Assembly (NCBI GenBank): GCA_965218715.1
Contig: CBDCLY010000042.1
Coordinates: forward strand, 1-64,000
Direction of reading: 5' to 3'
Origin: CBDCLY01 sp965218715
GTDB taxonomy: Bacteria > Bacteroidota > Bacteroidia > Flavobacteriales_E > Vicingaceae
Length of the DNA stretch: 64,000 nucleotides
This document shows, piece after piece, positions 43,195 to 52,506 of this stretch. The first letter of the stretch is position 1. Each line of letters begins with the position of its first letter. The notes under the pieces were generated by a model. That model ran no database searches, was not told where the DNA came from, and saw nothing but the letters and a program-made list of their open reading frames with translations. The translations under genes were made by a program, and so were the position numbers.

Positions 43195-45530
43195 AAAAAT
43201 TAGGAATAGTAGTATTGACCTGCCTATTGCAATTGAGTTCCATAGCACAAGAGCAGTTCGATTTAGCAGAAATGGAACAAGTGCTTTTAGAGGAAATTAA
43301 TAAAATTCGGACTGAGAAAAACCTAAAGAATTTAGCTTTGGATGAGGTGCTAAATGCTGCTGCCTTTGACCAAGCAGAATTCATATTAAAAAATGGGAAG
43401 TTGAGCCATATCCAAAACGATAAAAGAAAGGCAAAACTCATGGATAGAATAATTTATTATAAGGGTCTAAATGCTCAGGCAGGAGAAAACATCGCCATGA
43501 TTAATTATGGAATGAAGGTAGAGGTAGATCTAAAAAAAACAAGAAGTGTTGCGAATAACCCAGAATTGCTAATTAAAGGTGCAATAACTTCATGGCTAAA
43601 AGAAGATGACGGGGCTTTAAATATTTTAGATCCCAATTATTTTTTGGCAGGGGTATCAACTCTTCGGACAGAGCAAAATGCATTCATTTTTGTTTTTGTT
43701 GGTGCAAACTTGCCATATGAAATGCCGGCCGGCGTTAAACCCAATTTTAACAATCATGGAATTGAAGGAGATAAAGAAAATGCTTGCTCTTCATTTCTTG
43801 AAAAACATGGAACACTGCCTCAATTGTTTTCTGATGCGTTTAAAGTTGAAGGTCAAGAAGTATTTTTAGAATACCATGATTTAGCATTTGTTGAAGAAAT
43901 TTTAGATGGCGGCGGCGATGGAATTGCCATTGAGTTTGTCCAAAAAGATCAATTCAATTGTGGAGAAAGTAATCGTTTGTTTCCAGGGAATGTTGCCCGA
44001 GGTGAATTGTATCCCCCAGCGAGAAAGGGAAAGCTGAGTGTTCTCAATAGTAAAAAGGAAGAAGGTGCAGTTAAAATTAGCCTAGGCGAGATCCCTTCAT
44101 ACTATTCACCTAGTTCCACTGAAATAAATGGATTGATCATCAAGGATGGGAATTTGTGCGCGAGAATTCCATACAACAGGGTAAAAACTGAGAACAAAAG
44201 ATGGTTAGGTTTTCCCTATTTGTTTGCGGGTGAGGCAATGGAGTACGGTAAGGAGATTTCAGATTCAAGCAGCTTTTATTTTGATATAGGCACGATAGAG
44301 CAATTGAAGAATGCAAACCGAATCCTTGATAATTATCTTGGCAACCTTAGCTATCAATTACAAGAAGTACTCATCGATTTTACTGCTTCTCCAGGGCATG
44401 AAGACGACCTAAATGCAAACTATTTAGAAGAGCATTTTCAAGCTGTTTTCGACAAGTATTTTAAGCCTGACGAAATGTCGATTACCTATCAATTTCATAC
44501 AGACTGGGAACAATATGAAAAATTTAAAAAGGGCACTTTCTATCAATTGGAAACAGAAGGAATGGAGCAACACGAGGTGAAAGATTACCTGGTTAAAACC
44601 ATGAAAGAAGACACTAAATTGAAGAAAGCTTTGGGAGAAATGAAAACCTTAAAGATCCAGTTTCGAGGGAGCATGCAATTTACCGATAGCGTCAGCTTTG
44701 AAGATCGATACTTGTTATATAAAAGCTTATTGATGAATAATAAACTTTCTTTGGCAGAGCAATTTCAAAGGCAATTACTAGAGGAAGTAGAAGGAGATAT
44801 GAGCCGCATGAAGGAATTCGAACCTTTGGATCTCCCTCAAGAAAAAAGCAATCTTAACCTGATCAATAATGAACTAGTATTGGCAACTTTAAAGGGTGAG
44901 AAAACTTATGGAGCTAATCAAATTCACAAAGCATTTTTAGAATTGCATCTCATTCATCCTGGCAACCCAATAGTTAGGTATAATTATCATTTATCGCTTC
45001 TAAAGCATTGGTCAGGGTCCAATAAAAGAATAAAGGACATTGCTAAATGGAAAAAGAAATTCGAATTGCTGAGGGCAGTTGAATTTCCTAAAGACGCGTT
45101 TGCGAGGGCTTATGTAAATTATTCAATCATAGCTGCAGATTACTATTTCGATACAGGAGAATTTGATTATCGAAGAAAAGCATTTGACAATGTATTGAGG
45201 TATGCAAGGCCAGCTAAGTTAACGCCAAATGAAATTTTGGACATCGCTAAATATTTGTGTTATCAAGATCAATATACTAGAGCCATTGAATTGCTTTTGC
45301 CTCATGTTGGCGTAGAAAAGCCAGATCAACAATTGCTGCAATACTTTTTACAAATTGCGATATATGTTGAGGATGAGGTAGAACCTAAAAACTATTTAAA
45401 GTACCTTGAAAAGTATCAAAATTTATTTCCTAAGGAGTTTTGTGCACTATTTTCAAATGATCAGATGGGATTTCAAGCCCTGCTGAATGAAGACATCAAA
45501 ATGCAGTATTGCGCTACTTGTAAAAATTAA
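43191..45530 (+). CDS. Secreted CAP-domain protein with long C-terminal region
   Basis: A 779-residue protein with a signal peptide (LGIVVLTCLLQLSSIAQ). Residues about 25-180 form a CAP (SCP/PR-1-like) domain: LLEEINKIRTEKNLKNLALDEVL, LSHIQ and AQAGENIAMINYG. The remaining 600 residues have no domain I recognise; the last third is helical and resembles TPR-like repeats. It overlaps the OmpA gene by four bases (ATGA) and ends two bases before the MFS gene. Function of bacterial CAP proteins is mostly unknown. Confidence 0.75.
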   Translation: MKKLGIVVLTCLLQLSSIAQEQFDLAEMEQVLLEEINKIRTEKNLKNLALDEVLNAAAFDQAEFILKNGKLSHIQNDKRKAKLMDRIIYYKGLNAQAGENIAMINYGMKVEVDLKKTRSVANNPELLIKGAITSWLKEDDGALNILDPNYFLAGVSTLRTEQNAFIFVFVGANLPYEMPAGVKPNFNNHGIEGDKENACSSFLEKHGTLPQLFSDAFKVEGQEVFLEYHDLAFVEEILDGGGDGIAIEFVQKDQFNCGESNRLFPGNVARGELYPPARKGKLSVLNSKKEEGAVKISLGEIPSYYSPSSTEINGLIIKDGNLCARIPYNRVKTENKRWLGFPYLFAGEAMEYGKEISDSSSFYFDIGTIEQLKNANRILDNYLGNLSYQLQEVLIDFTASPGHEDDLNANYLEEHFQAVFDKYFKPDEMSITYQFHTDWEQYEKFKKGTFYQLETEGMEQHEVKDYLVKTMKEDTKLKKALGEMKTLKIQFRGSMQFTDSVSFEDRYLLYKSLLMNNKLSLAEQFQRQLLEEVEGDMSRMKEFEPLDLPQEKSNLNLINNELVLATLKGEKTYGANQIHKAFLELHLIHPGNPIVRYNYHLSLLKHWSGSNKRIKDIAKWKKKFELLRAVEFPKDAFARAYVNYSIIAADYYFDTGEFDYRRKAFDNVLRYARPAKLTPNEILDIAKYLCYQDQYTRAIELLLPHVGVEKPDQQLLQYFLQIAIYVEDEVEPKNYLKYLEKYQNLFPKEFCALFSNDQMGFQALLNEDIKMQYCATCKN

Positions 45531-45532
45531 TA

Positions 45533-46831
45533 ATGGACCTGTCTAAATACAATGTAAAATCTATAAAAGGCTGGGCCTTCTATGATTGGGCAAATTCTTC
45601 CTACCCTCTAGTAATTACCACCGCCATCTTTCCAATGTTTTATGAGTACCAAACTTCTCATGACATCAATGGGATGTATCAAGGAGACATGGTTGAATTT
45701 CTTGGTTATCAATTTCGGAATACAGAACTGTACTCCTATGTGGCATCGCTTTCCTTCCTTGTGGTTTCATTAATTTCTCCTATTCTTTCGGGCATTGCTG
45801 ATTATGCCGACAATAAGAAATTCTTCTTGAAGGTATTTTGTTACTTGGGAGCAACTGCATGTGCTTCACTTTACTTTTTTGATGTTAATTATTTGGAATT
45901 GAGTATGATATCTGTTTTTTTGGCTAGCATTGGCTTTTGGGGAAGCATTGTATTTTACAATGCATACCTGCCTGAGTTAGCGCCAATAAATGAGCACGAT
46001 AGAATTTCAGCAAAAGGATATGCACTCGGATATTTGGGAAGTTCTATTCTATTGATTATTAACTTGGTGTTGATTATGGGTTTCGACATGAGCCCTCGAT
46101 ACTCCTTCCTAAGTGTAGCCGTCTGGTGGGTAGGCTTTAGTCAGTATACCTATGCAACTCTCCCTGATAGGAGTCAGCAAAATGAAAAACAAAAAATTGA
46201 TTTTTGGAAGGGTTGGCAAGAGCTGCAAAAAGTTTGGAGTACCTTAAAAAACTTAAAAGCCTTAAAGCGTTATTTGACCTCATTTTTTGTGTTTAGTATG
46301 GGAGTGCAAACAGTTATGTTGATGGCTACACTGTTTGCGGCCAAGGAAATTAATTGGGAGGGTGATGGAGCAAAATCTGGTTTAATCATATCTGTTTTAA
46401 TCATTCAATTCATTGCAATAATTGGTGCCTATTTGTTCGCTTACTTTTCTAAAATATGGGGCAATTTAAAGGCGCTTAGCATAGCACTTTTTATTTGGGT
46501 AGCCATTTGTGTATTGGCTTACTTTATTCACGAGCCATTCGAGTTTTATATAATAGCTGGTATTGTTGGTTTAGTAATGGGGGGCATTCAGTCTTTATCA
46601 AGATCAACGTATGCCAAACTATTACCAGAAACAAAAGATACTGCCTCATTTTTTAGCTTTTACGATGTGTTGGAAAAGATTGGAATAGTTATCGGCACAT
46701 TTTCTTATGGCTTAATTGAAGGGATAACAGGCAGTATGCGCAATTCTATTTTCGCCTTAGCCGTATTCTTTATTCTTGGTTTTGTTCTATTGTTAATGGT
46801 GCCAAAAGAAAAGGAAATTGCTGCTAATTAA
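45533..46831 (+). CDS. MFS transporter, UMF1/Atg22-like
   Basis: A 432-residue permease with about twelve hydrophobic helices. The N-terminus IKGWAFYDWANSSYPLVITTAIFPMFYE is the hallmark of the UMF1 (Atg22-like) branch of the major facilitator superfamily, as are GYALGYLGSSILLI and GGIQSLSRSTYAKLLPE. Substrate unknown. It starts two bases after the CAP gene, so it may belong to the same transcript. Confidence 0.92.
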   Translation: MDLSKYNVKSIKGWAFYDWANSSYPLVITTAIFPMFYEYQTSHDINGMYQGDMVEFLGYQFRNTELYSYVASLSFLVVSLISPILSGIADYADNKKFFLKVFCYLGATACASLYFFDVNYLELSMISVFLASIGFWGSIVFYNAYLPELAPINEHDRISAKGYALGYLGSSILLIINLVLIMGFDMSPRYSFLSVAVWWVGFSQYTYATLPDRSQQNEKQKIDFWKGWQELQKVWSTLKNLKALKRYLTSFFVFSMGVQTVMLMATLFAAKEINWEGDGAKSGLIISVLIIQFIAIIGAYLFAYFSKIWGNLKALSIALFIWVAICVLAYFIHEPFEFYIIAGIVGLVMGGIQSLSRSTYAKLLPETKDTASFFSFYDVLEKIGIVIGTFSYGLIEGITGSMRNSIFALAVFFILGFVLLLMVPKEKEIAAN

Positions 46832-46844
46832 TTCCATTTCGGCT

Positions 46845-46852
46845 TAGATTTG
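46845..46852 (+). promoter_or_regulatory. Candidate -7 element for lhgO
   Basis: TAGATTTG, a perfect TAnnTTTG, 21 nt before the ATG at 46874. A TTG 24 nt upstream is a weak -33 candidate. Confidence 0.4.
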
Positions 46853-46873
46853 TATTTCATTTAATTGAGAAAA

Positions 46874-48082
46874 ATGGTCTACGATATTTGTTTAATTGGA
46901 GGAGGAATTGTTGGAGCTGCTACTTGGTATCAACTTCAAAGAAAGTATCCCAACAAGTCGATCCTATTGATCGAAAAAGAAAAAAACTTAGCCAATCATC
47001 AAACCGGAAATAATTCTGGAGTAATTCATTCAGGCTTGTATTACAAACCTGGATCAAAGAAGGCCATTAACTGCGTAAAAGGTAGGCATGCCTTAGTTGA
47101 TTTTGCAAAAGAATTTGGTGTTCAACATGAAGTTTGTGGTAAAGTTGTGGTTGCAACTAATGAGTCTGAGTTGCCCTTTATGGATAAAATATTTGATAAT
47201 GGAATTGCGAACAATACAGAAGGAATAGTAAAAATTAATGCTCAGCAAATTCAAGAAATAGAGCCAAATTGCGTTGGCGTTGCTGGTATTCATGTTCCCT
47301 GCACGGGCATCATCGATTTTGTTGGTGCTACAAATAGATTGGCCGAGGTTGCAAGTGGAATACAAGAAAAATCATCTTTAAAGTTGGAAGAAGAGTTTCT
47401 TAGATTAGAAGAAGGTGAGGTAGGAACCGTATTTACTAATAAGGGAAAATACCAAGCAAAACATTTTATCTTTTGTGGTGGACTTCAATCTGACCGATTA
47501 GCAGAAAAAGATGGCGTTAATGCTGAAATGCAAATTGTTGGCTTTCGAGGAGATTATTATGAATTAACTGATCAAGCAATTGGAAAAGTGAAGCATTTAA
47601 TCTACCCAGTTCCAAATCCTGCTTTTCCCTTTTTAGGAGTTCATTTTACTAGAATGGTTGAAGGTGGTGTGGAATGCGGACCAAATGCTGTCTTCACTTT
47701 TAAACGTGAAGGTTATGGAAAAACCGACTTTGATTTGAAGGATACTGTAGATGCATTGTCCTATGTTGGAACGTGGAAATTATTTGCAAAGCATTGGAGA
47801 TTTGGCCTAGACGAATACAAGCGTGCTTTTAGCAAAAGATTGTTTTTAAGTCGATTGCAAGGACTCATTCCTTCTCTTCAAATGGAAGACATTAAGCCTG
47901 GCAGGGCAGGAGTTAGAGCAATGGCTTTAGGTCCTGATGGGGAAATGATTGATGATTTTAAAATTGCCTATAAGGGAAATAGTATTCATGTTCTAAATGC
48001 ACCATCTCCAGCGGCAACTGCCTGTTTGGCAATAGCTGAAGACATCGTAGAAATGGCAACAAAGAAATTTAACTTGAACTAA
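46874..48082 (+). CDS. lhgO: L-2-hydroxyglutarate oxidase
   Basis: A 402-residue FAD-dependent oxidoreductase (DAO fold) that oxidises L-2-hydroxyglutarate to 2-oxoglutarate. The N-terminal dinucleotide-binding motif is DICLIGGGIVGAATWYQL; the family segment GNNSGVIHSGLYYKPGSKKA follows, and the C-terminal FRGDYYEL and PGRAGVRAMAL are conserved. Start is ATG 46874. Its stop (48080-48082) directly abuts the stop of the convergent gene. Confidence 0.93.
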   Translation: MVYDICLIGGGIVGAATWYQLQRKYPNKSILLIEKEKNLANHQTGNNSGVIHSGLYYKPGSKKAINCVKGRHALVDFAKEFGVQHEVCGKVVVATNESELPFMDKIFDNGIANNTEGIVKINAQQIQEIEPNCVGVAGIHVPCTGIIDFVGATNRLAEVASGIQEKSSLKLEEEFLRLEEGEVGTVFTNKGKYQAKHFIFCGGLQSDRLAEKDGVNAEMQIVGFRGDYYELTDQAIGKVKHLIYPVPNPAFPFLGVHFTRMVEGGVECGPNAVFTFKREGYGKTDFDLKDTVDALSYVGTWKLFAKHWRFGLDEYKRAFSKRLFLSRLQGLIPSLQMEDIKPGRAGVRAMALGPDGEMIDDFKIAYKGNSIHVLNAPSPAATACLAIAEDIVEMATKKFNLN

Positions 48083-48628
48083 CTATTCCGTTAATTGATA
48101 CTCCTTTTGTGTAGATTCCCAATTGAAAAGAAATAGGGCCATGGCCTCATCTAACCTTTTAAGAAATAAGGGGTTTGGGGCATTCATGTTTCTGAAGTAA
48201 TCTTCTTGATATTGTCCCAACTCGTATTTAAAGAATAGGGCTTTGGACATCGCATAAAGATTATTATTAGAAGGGTGGTTAACCCGACTTAAATAACTTT
48301 GATACTCCCTCAATCTTGCTTCCAGTTTATCAAAGGAAACATCAAATACACCTGACAGCTTGGTGATGATTAAATTAATCATACGATTGTCTTGATGTGC
48401 AGGAAGGTGCTTAGGCACTTCTTTTAAGTTTGCGGCTAAAACTATCAGTAAGAATTTGCTATCATCTGCCTTCTCTAGGTTTGGTGAATTAATAAATTCT
48501 GGAGACTCGTTTATTAAACCAATAATGTCTTGGAATCCACTTTCAACAGCCTCAAGAGTAGCATTAACAAAAATGTTAGCGAGGGTATCTTCTTTTAACT
48601 TTTTCTTGCCGAAGATTTTAGTAAACAT
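48083..48628 (-). CDS. Hypothetical protein
   Basis: A 181-residue, mostly helical, soluble protein (KKKLKEDTLANIFVNATLEAVESGFQDIIGLI, SYLSRVNHPSNNNLYAMSKALFFKYELGQYQEDYFR). No motif, signal peptide or membrane segment is visible. I do not recognise the family. The only notable context is the long upstream gap (48629-48818), which holds a cluster of DnaA-box-like sequences, so its promoter may lie there. It is convergent with lhgO with no gap between the stops. Confidence 0.7.
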   Translation of the reverse strand: MFTKIFGKKKLKEDTLANIFVNATLEAVESGFQDIIGLINESPEFINSPNLEKADDSKFLLIVLAANLKEVPKHLPAHQDNRMINLIITKLSGVFDVSFDKLEARLREYQSYLSRVNHPSNNNLYAMSKALFFKYELGQYQEDYFRNMNAPNPLFLKRLDEAMALFLFNWESTQKEYQLTE

Positions 48629-48818
48629 GTTTTGAGCAGAATGATTAAAAATTCTAAATCAAAAGTATGGTATATGAAATCTGCTGTTCAGGCAATTTGA
48701 AAAGGCTTATCAACAAAGTTATTAACGAAATTTTCAAATTGTTAATAAGTGAATTGTTGATAAGTGAAGATGAGTGAACTTTGGTCTAAGTCCTTAAAGG
48801 TAGGCGACTTGACTGGAA
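48629..48818. other. 190-bp intergenic region with four DnaA-box-like 9-mers (candidate origin or DnaA target)
   Basis: One of the longest gene-free stretches in the window. It holds two forward and two reverse boxes: TTATCAACA (48707-48715), TTATTAACG (48719-48727), TGTTAATAA (48740-48748) and TGTTGATAA (48755-48763). The outer pair are exact reverse complements of each other and the inner pair are the same in eight of nine bases, so the cluster is a large dyad centred near 48735. Surroundings are AT-rich. Candidate chromosome origin or DnaA-controlled promoter; by comparison only. Confidence 0.45.
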
Positions 48819-50165
48819 TTAGAACAGGTCAATTCCAGTATAATTGCTTGGGCTAATCTTTCGCAATTCTGATTTTACCTCTTCAGATACCGCTAAAGTC
48901 TCGATGAACCTAGCGATAGATTCTTCGTTAATTGTCTCATTTTTTCTAGTTAGGTCTTTTAAGGCCTCATAAGGTTGATCATATTCTTCTCTTCTTAATA
49001 CTGTCTGAATTGCCTCAGCCACAACTGCCCAATTATTTTCTAAGTCTTGTTTAATTTTATCTTGATTCAATACCAATTTTCCAAAACCTTTTAGCATTGA
49101 TTTGATGGCGAGTAGACTATGTGCAACTGGTACACCAATGTTTCTTAATACTGTGGAATCTGTTAGGTCTCTTTGTAATCGGCTAATTGGAAGTTTAGCA
49201 CTCAGGTGTTCAAAGATGGCATTTGCTATTCCTAGGTTTCCTTCGGCATTTTCAAAATCAATCGGGTTTACCTTGTGAGGCATAGCAGAGGAACCAACTT
49301 CCCCCTCTTTGATCTTTTGCTTGAAGTAATCCATAGAGATGTAGGTCCACAAGTCTCTATTGATGTCAATCAATATTGTATTGATCCGCTTTAAGGAATC
49401 AAACAATCGTGCAAGATTATCGTAATGCTCAACTTGTGTGGTAATCTGGGAACGGAAAAGTCCTAAAGTGTCATTTACAAATTCATTCGCAAATTCTACC
49501 CAATCTATCTCAGGATAGGCAACATGATGTGCGTTAAAGTTTCCCGTAGCTCCGCCAAACTTTGCAGAAAATGGGGTGTCGATAAGGCAATTGTATTGCT
49601 CCTTTAGTCGATCGGCATACACCATTATTTCTTTGCCTAATTTTGTTGGAGAAGCTGGTTGTCCGTGGGTTCTAGCAAGCATAGGAACTCCTTTCCACTC
49701 CATTGCAAAAGCATTTAGTTCTGAAATTATCTCATTTAATTCAGGGATGTAAACCTCTTCAATGGCATCCCTCATGCTCATAGGAATTGCCGTGTTGTTT
49801 ATGTCTTGTGAAGTTAAGCCAAAGTGAATGAACTCCAACTGACTTTTTAAATCACTTGATGCTAGTTTTTCTTTGATAAAGTATTCAACCGCTTTTACAT
49901 CATGATTGGTCACTTTTTCAATTTCTTTAACTCTTAGCGCATCTTCATCTGAAAAATTGATATAAATATTTCTTAAGGTTTGAAAATGTGAGGCATCAAT
50001 TCCACCCAATTGAGGGAGAGGAATTTTACACAATGAAATGAAGTAATCGATTTCAACCCGAATTCTGTACTTGATAAGGGCTGCTTCTGAAAAATATTGG
50101 GAAAGGCTTTGAACTTTAGAAAAATACCTACCGTCTATAGGGGAAATTGCATGTAATGAGCTCAT
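48819..50165 (-). CDS. purB: Adenylosuccinate lyase
   Basis: A 448-residue enzyme of purine synthesis that cleaves both SAICAR and adenylosuccinate. The fumarase/aspartase superfamily signature GSSAMPHKVNPIDFENAEG is present; FGLTSQDINNTA and RTHGQPASPTKLGKE also match PurB of the enterobacterial-like type. Start is ATG 50165 (MSSLHAISPIDGRY), just past the M3 peptidase stop; the TTG at 50174 is unlikely. It lies downstream of the M3 peptidase and DUF5606 genes on the same strand. Confidence 0.95.
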   Translation of the reverse strand: MSSLHAISPIDGRYFSKVQSLSQYFSEAALIKYRIRVEIDYFISLCKIPLPQLGGIDASHFQTLRNIYINFSDEDALRVKEIEKVTNHDVKAVEYFIKEKLASSDLKSQLEFIHFGLTSQDINNTAIPMSMRDAIEEVYIPELNEIISELNAFAMEWKGVPMLARTHGQPASPTKLGKEIMVYADRLKEQYNCLIDTPFSAKFGGATGNFNAHHVAYPEIDWVEFANEFVNDTLGLFRSQITTQVEHYDNLARLFDSLKRINTILIDINRDLWTYISMDYFKQKIKEGEVGSSAMPHKVNPIDFENAEGNLGIANAIFEHLSAKLPISRLQRDLTDSTVLRNIGVPVAHSLLAIKSMLKGFGKLVLNQDKIKQDLENNWAVVAEAIQTVLRREEYDQPYEALKDLTRKNETINEESIARFIETLAVSEEVKSELRKISPSNYTGIDLF

Positions 50166-50166
50166 G

Positions 50167-51882
50167 TTAGTCAAATGTTTGTTTTATTTCATTGAAAAGG
50201 AAGTCGCTTAATTCCTTCACGTATTCTAGGTTGAAGGAAAATTGTATTCCCGCTGTTTGGTATATTTCATTGATGGATTTTGTGTATCCTAAACTTAATG
50301 CCGCTTTGTACTGAATGATGGTTTGTTTAGGGTTTTTTCTATAATTCCTCCACATTGCAATAGCGCCCAATTGAGCCATTCCATATTCTATGTAATAAAA
50401 GGGAACTTCAAATAGATGCAATTGCTTTTGCCAAAGATTGGCTTTTATGTCATCCAAGTTTTCCCAACAGATTTCTGAAGATGAAAACTCATTCATTAGT
50501 TGCTCCCAATATTCAGTTCTCTCTTGTACACTATGATCTGGATGCTTGTAGATCCAATGTTGAAATTTATCGATGCAAGCAATCCAAGGCAATCCTGATA
50601 ATGCTCCAATCAGTTGATCTCGTTTGGCCCGTTTTAAATCTTCTTCATTTTCAAAGAAAGCATCCCAATGATCCATGCTTATTAACTCCATGCTCATGGA
50701 GGCTAATTCCGCAACTTCTGATGGAAAACTTTTATCTGAAACATAAGGGAGTGGGTGACTCAAAACAGAATGAATGGCATGGCCACCTTCATGAACCATG
50801 GTTGTTACATCTCTAAAAGCACCACTCGCATTCATGTATATAAAGGGAAGTCCAGATTCGTACAATGGGTAATTAAATCCACCTGGGGCTTTTCCCTTTT
50901 TAGAATCTAGGTCTAAATGGTTTTTTTCTTTCATTGCAGCAATGCAATCTCCAAAGAATGGGTCTATTTCATTGAAACATTTTATCGTCTTGTCCAATAA
51001 TTCATCACCTGTTACAAAGGGCTTAAGTGCTGGTTTTCCGTCCAAATCTACAGACAGGTCCCATGGAAACAATTGGTCTATTTTTAAACAGTCTTTTCTC
51101 TTCTTATAGATCCAATCCATTTTTGGCATCACAGATTCTCGGATGGCTTCATGAAATTTTTTGCAATCTTCTTGATTATAGTCAAACCTTCCTAGGGCAT
51201 CAAATTTGTAACTTGTGAAATTATCATAGCCAGCATTTTTTGCTATGTCAGTCCTTTTCTTTTTTAAGCTGTCAAAAAGAGAATTAAGTTCACTTTTTAT
51301 CTTTGCCCTTTCCTCAGCTATTGCAAAATAAATTTCCTTTCTAAATGGTCTATTTAGGTCTTTTAGAAAATTTGATGCCTGCTGAAGTGTGTGTTTTTTT
51401 CCATCTTTTTCAATTTCTAAAACAGCATTCAATTTTCCAAACTCTTGAGATTCTTCTTCTAATTTTGTGAAAATTGGGATGTTTTCTTCACGGAACAACT
51501 TAATTTCATTGGCCAAAGACCTTAAAATGATTTTAAATTGCTCTTGGTTCAAGTCCCTTAGCCATTCGCAATTTTGAAACTTTACATTTAAATCATGATC
51601 AAATGGGGATATTTTAGGGCTTATGGTTTGCACAAAAATGGAAAAATCTTTTGCCAGAGATTCATCCCTAGTATCTACATTCATTCGGATGTAGCGCCAT
51701 GCAAAATCTTCTGATACGGCCGAATCAATCTCGCTTCTATCACTTAACCAAGCTAATAGGTCTTCCTTATTGTTAAGTGATCTTGATTTTAGTTCGGAGT
51801 AATAGGGTTCGAGGGTTTCCCAAGTAAATTTTAAGTCTTTTGGAATGAAATTTCTTACACTAGGTTTAAAAGAATGCATCAT
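50167..51882 (-). CDS. M3 family oligoendopeptidase
   Basis: A 571-residue zinc metallopeptidase of the M3 (oligopeptidase F/PepF-like) family. The zinc motif is MVHEGGHAIHS, followed by the third-ligand region PSEVAELASMSMELI. No signal peptide, so it is cytoplasmic and probably trims short peptides. Start ATG 51882 (MMHSFKPS) overlaps the DUF5606 stop by four bases. The gene before it and purB after it appear cotranscribed. Confidence 0.93.
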   Translation of the reverse strand: MMHSFKPSVRNFIPKDLKFTWETLEPYYSELKSRSLNNKEDLLAWLSDRSEIDSAVSEDFAWRYIRMNVDTRDESLAKDFSIFVQTISPKISPFDHDLNVKFQNCEWLRDLNQEQFKIILRSLANEIKLFREENIPIFTKLEEESQEFGKLNAVLEIEKDGKKHTLQQASNFLKDLNRPFRKEIYFAIAEERAKIKSELNSLFDSLKKKRTDIAKNAGYDNFTSYKFDALGRFDYNQEDCKKFHEAIRESVMPKMDWIYKKRKDCLKIDQLFPWDLSVDLDGKPALKPFVTGDELLDKTIKCFNEIDPFFGDCIAAMKEKNHLDLDSKKGKAPGGFNYPLYESGLPFIYMNASGAFRDVTTMVHEGGHAIHSVLSHPLPYVSDKSFPSEVAELASMSMELISMDHWDAFFENEEDLKRAKRDQLIGALSGLPWIACIDKFQHWIYKHPDHSVQERTEYWEQLMNEFSSSEICWENLDDIKANLWQKQLHLFEVPFYYIEYGMAQLGAIAMWRNYRKNPKQTIIQYKAALSLGYTKSINEIYQTAGIQFSFNLEYVKELSDFLFNEIKQTFD

Positions 51883-52367
51883 GAATCCGATTGCTTCTTT
51901 TTTGCAGTAGGCTTTTTCTTAGCGGCAGCTTTTGCAGGTGCCTTTTTCTTTGGCTTGTCCTCTTTCTTTTCTTTTTCCTTTTCCTCAGATTTTAATAATC
52001 CTTTTTCAAGCAATAAATTATACCATTGGACAATCTTTTTCAAATCAGATTGGTAAACTCTATCCTCATCATAGTTTGGTAAAATACCTTTTATAAAGTC
52101 TTTAATTTCTTCAGGACTTGATTTATGAGAAAGAATTGCCTCTCCTTTTGCATTCTTATGAATGGATTCAAAAACAGAAATTAATGGAACGTCATCTTCA
52201 TAAGTATAAATGCTTATGTCTTCTAAAGAACTAACTCGTTGAGCTCCTTGAACTGGAAACCTTTTCTGGTCGATTAAGGATTCTACTATGATTCCGTTTT
52301 TACTTTGAGAGATGATTTTAGATAGTCCAGGTTTACCTGAAATTGAAATTATTCCGCTAAGGTCCAT
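51879..52367 (-). CDS. DUF5606 protein with histone H1-like Lys/Ala/Pro tail
   Basis: About 162 residues from ATG 52367 (MDLSGIISISGKPGL). Residues 1 to about 130 match the Bacteroidota DUF5606 family: GIISISGKPGLSKIISQS, then EDISIYTYEDDVPLISVFESI and a short helical region. The last 35 residues are KKEDKPKKKAPAKAAAKKK-type repeats, highly basic and resembling the C-terminus of histone H1. This suggests nucleic-acid binding, but no experiment is known to me. The -7 element TATCTTTG lies upstream (52388-52395). Confidence 0.8.
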   Translation of the reverse strand: MDLSGIISISGKPGLSKIISQSKNGIIVESLIDQKRFPVQGAQRVSSLEDISIYTYEDDVPLISVFESIHKNAKGEAILSHKSSPEEIKDFIKGILPNYDEDRVYQSDLKKIVQWYNLLLEKGLLKSEEKEKEKKEDKPKKKAPAKAAAKKKPTAKKKQSDS

Positions 52368-52387
52368 ATGGGTTTTTTTTAGGTGGT

Positions 52388-52395
52388 CAAAGATA
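52388..52395 (-). promoter_or_regulatory. Candidate -7 element for the DUF5606-M3-purB operon
   Basis: Minus strand TATCTTTG, a perfect TAnnTTTG, 20 nt before the ATG at 52367. Confidence 0.45.
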
Positions 52396-52506
52396 GGAAT
52401 ATCCACTTAAATTCTACTTTTCTAAAAGCAACGCATCTAGATGAGATTTCGTCCTAAGGTTCGAATAGAATGTTTATTTTAGTAGGTTGATACTGATACC
52501 AATTTG

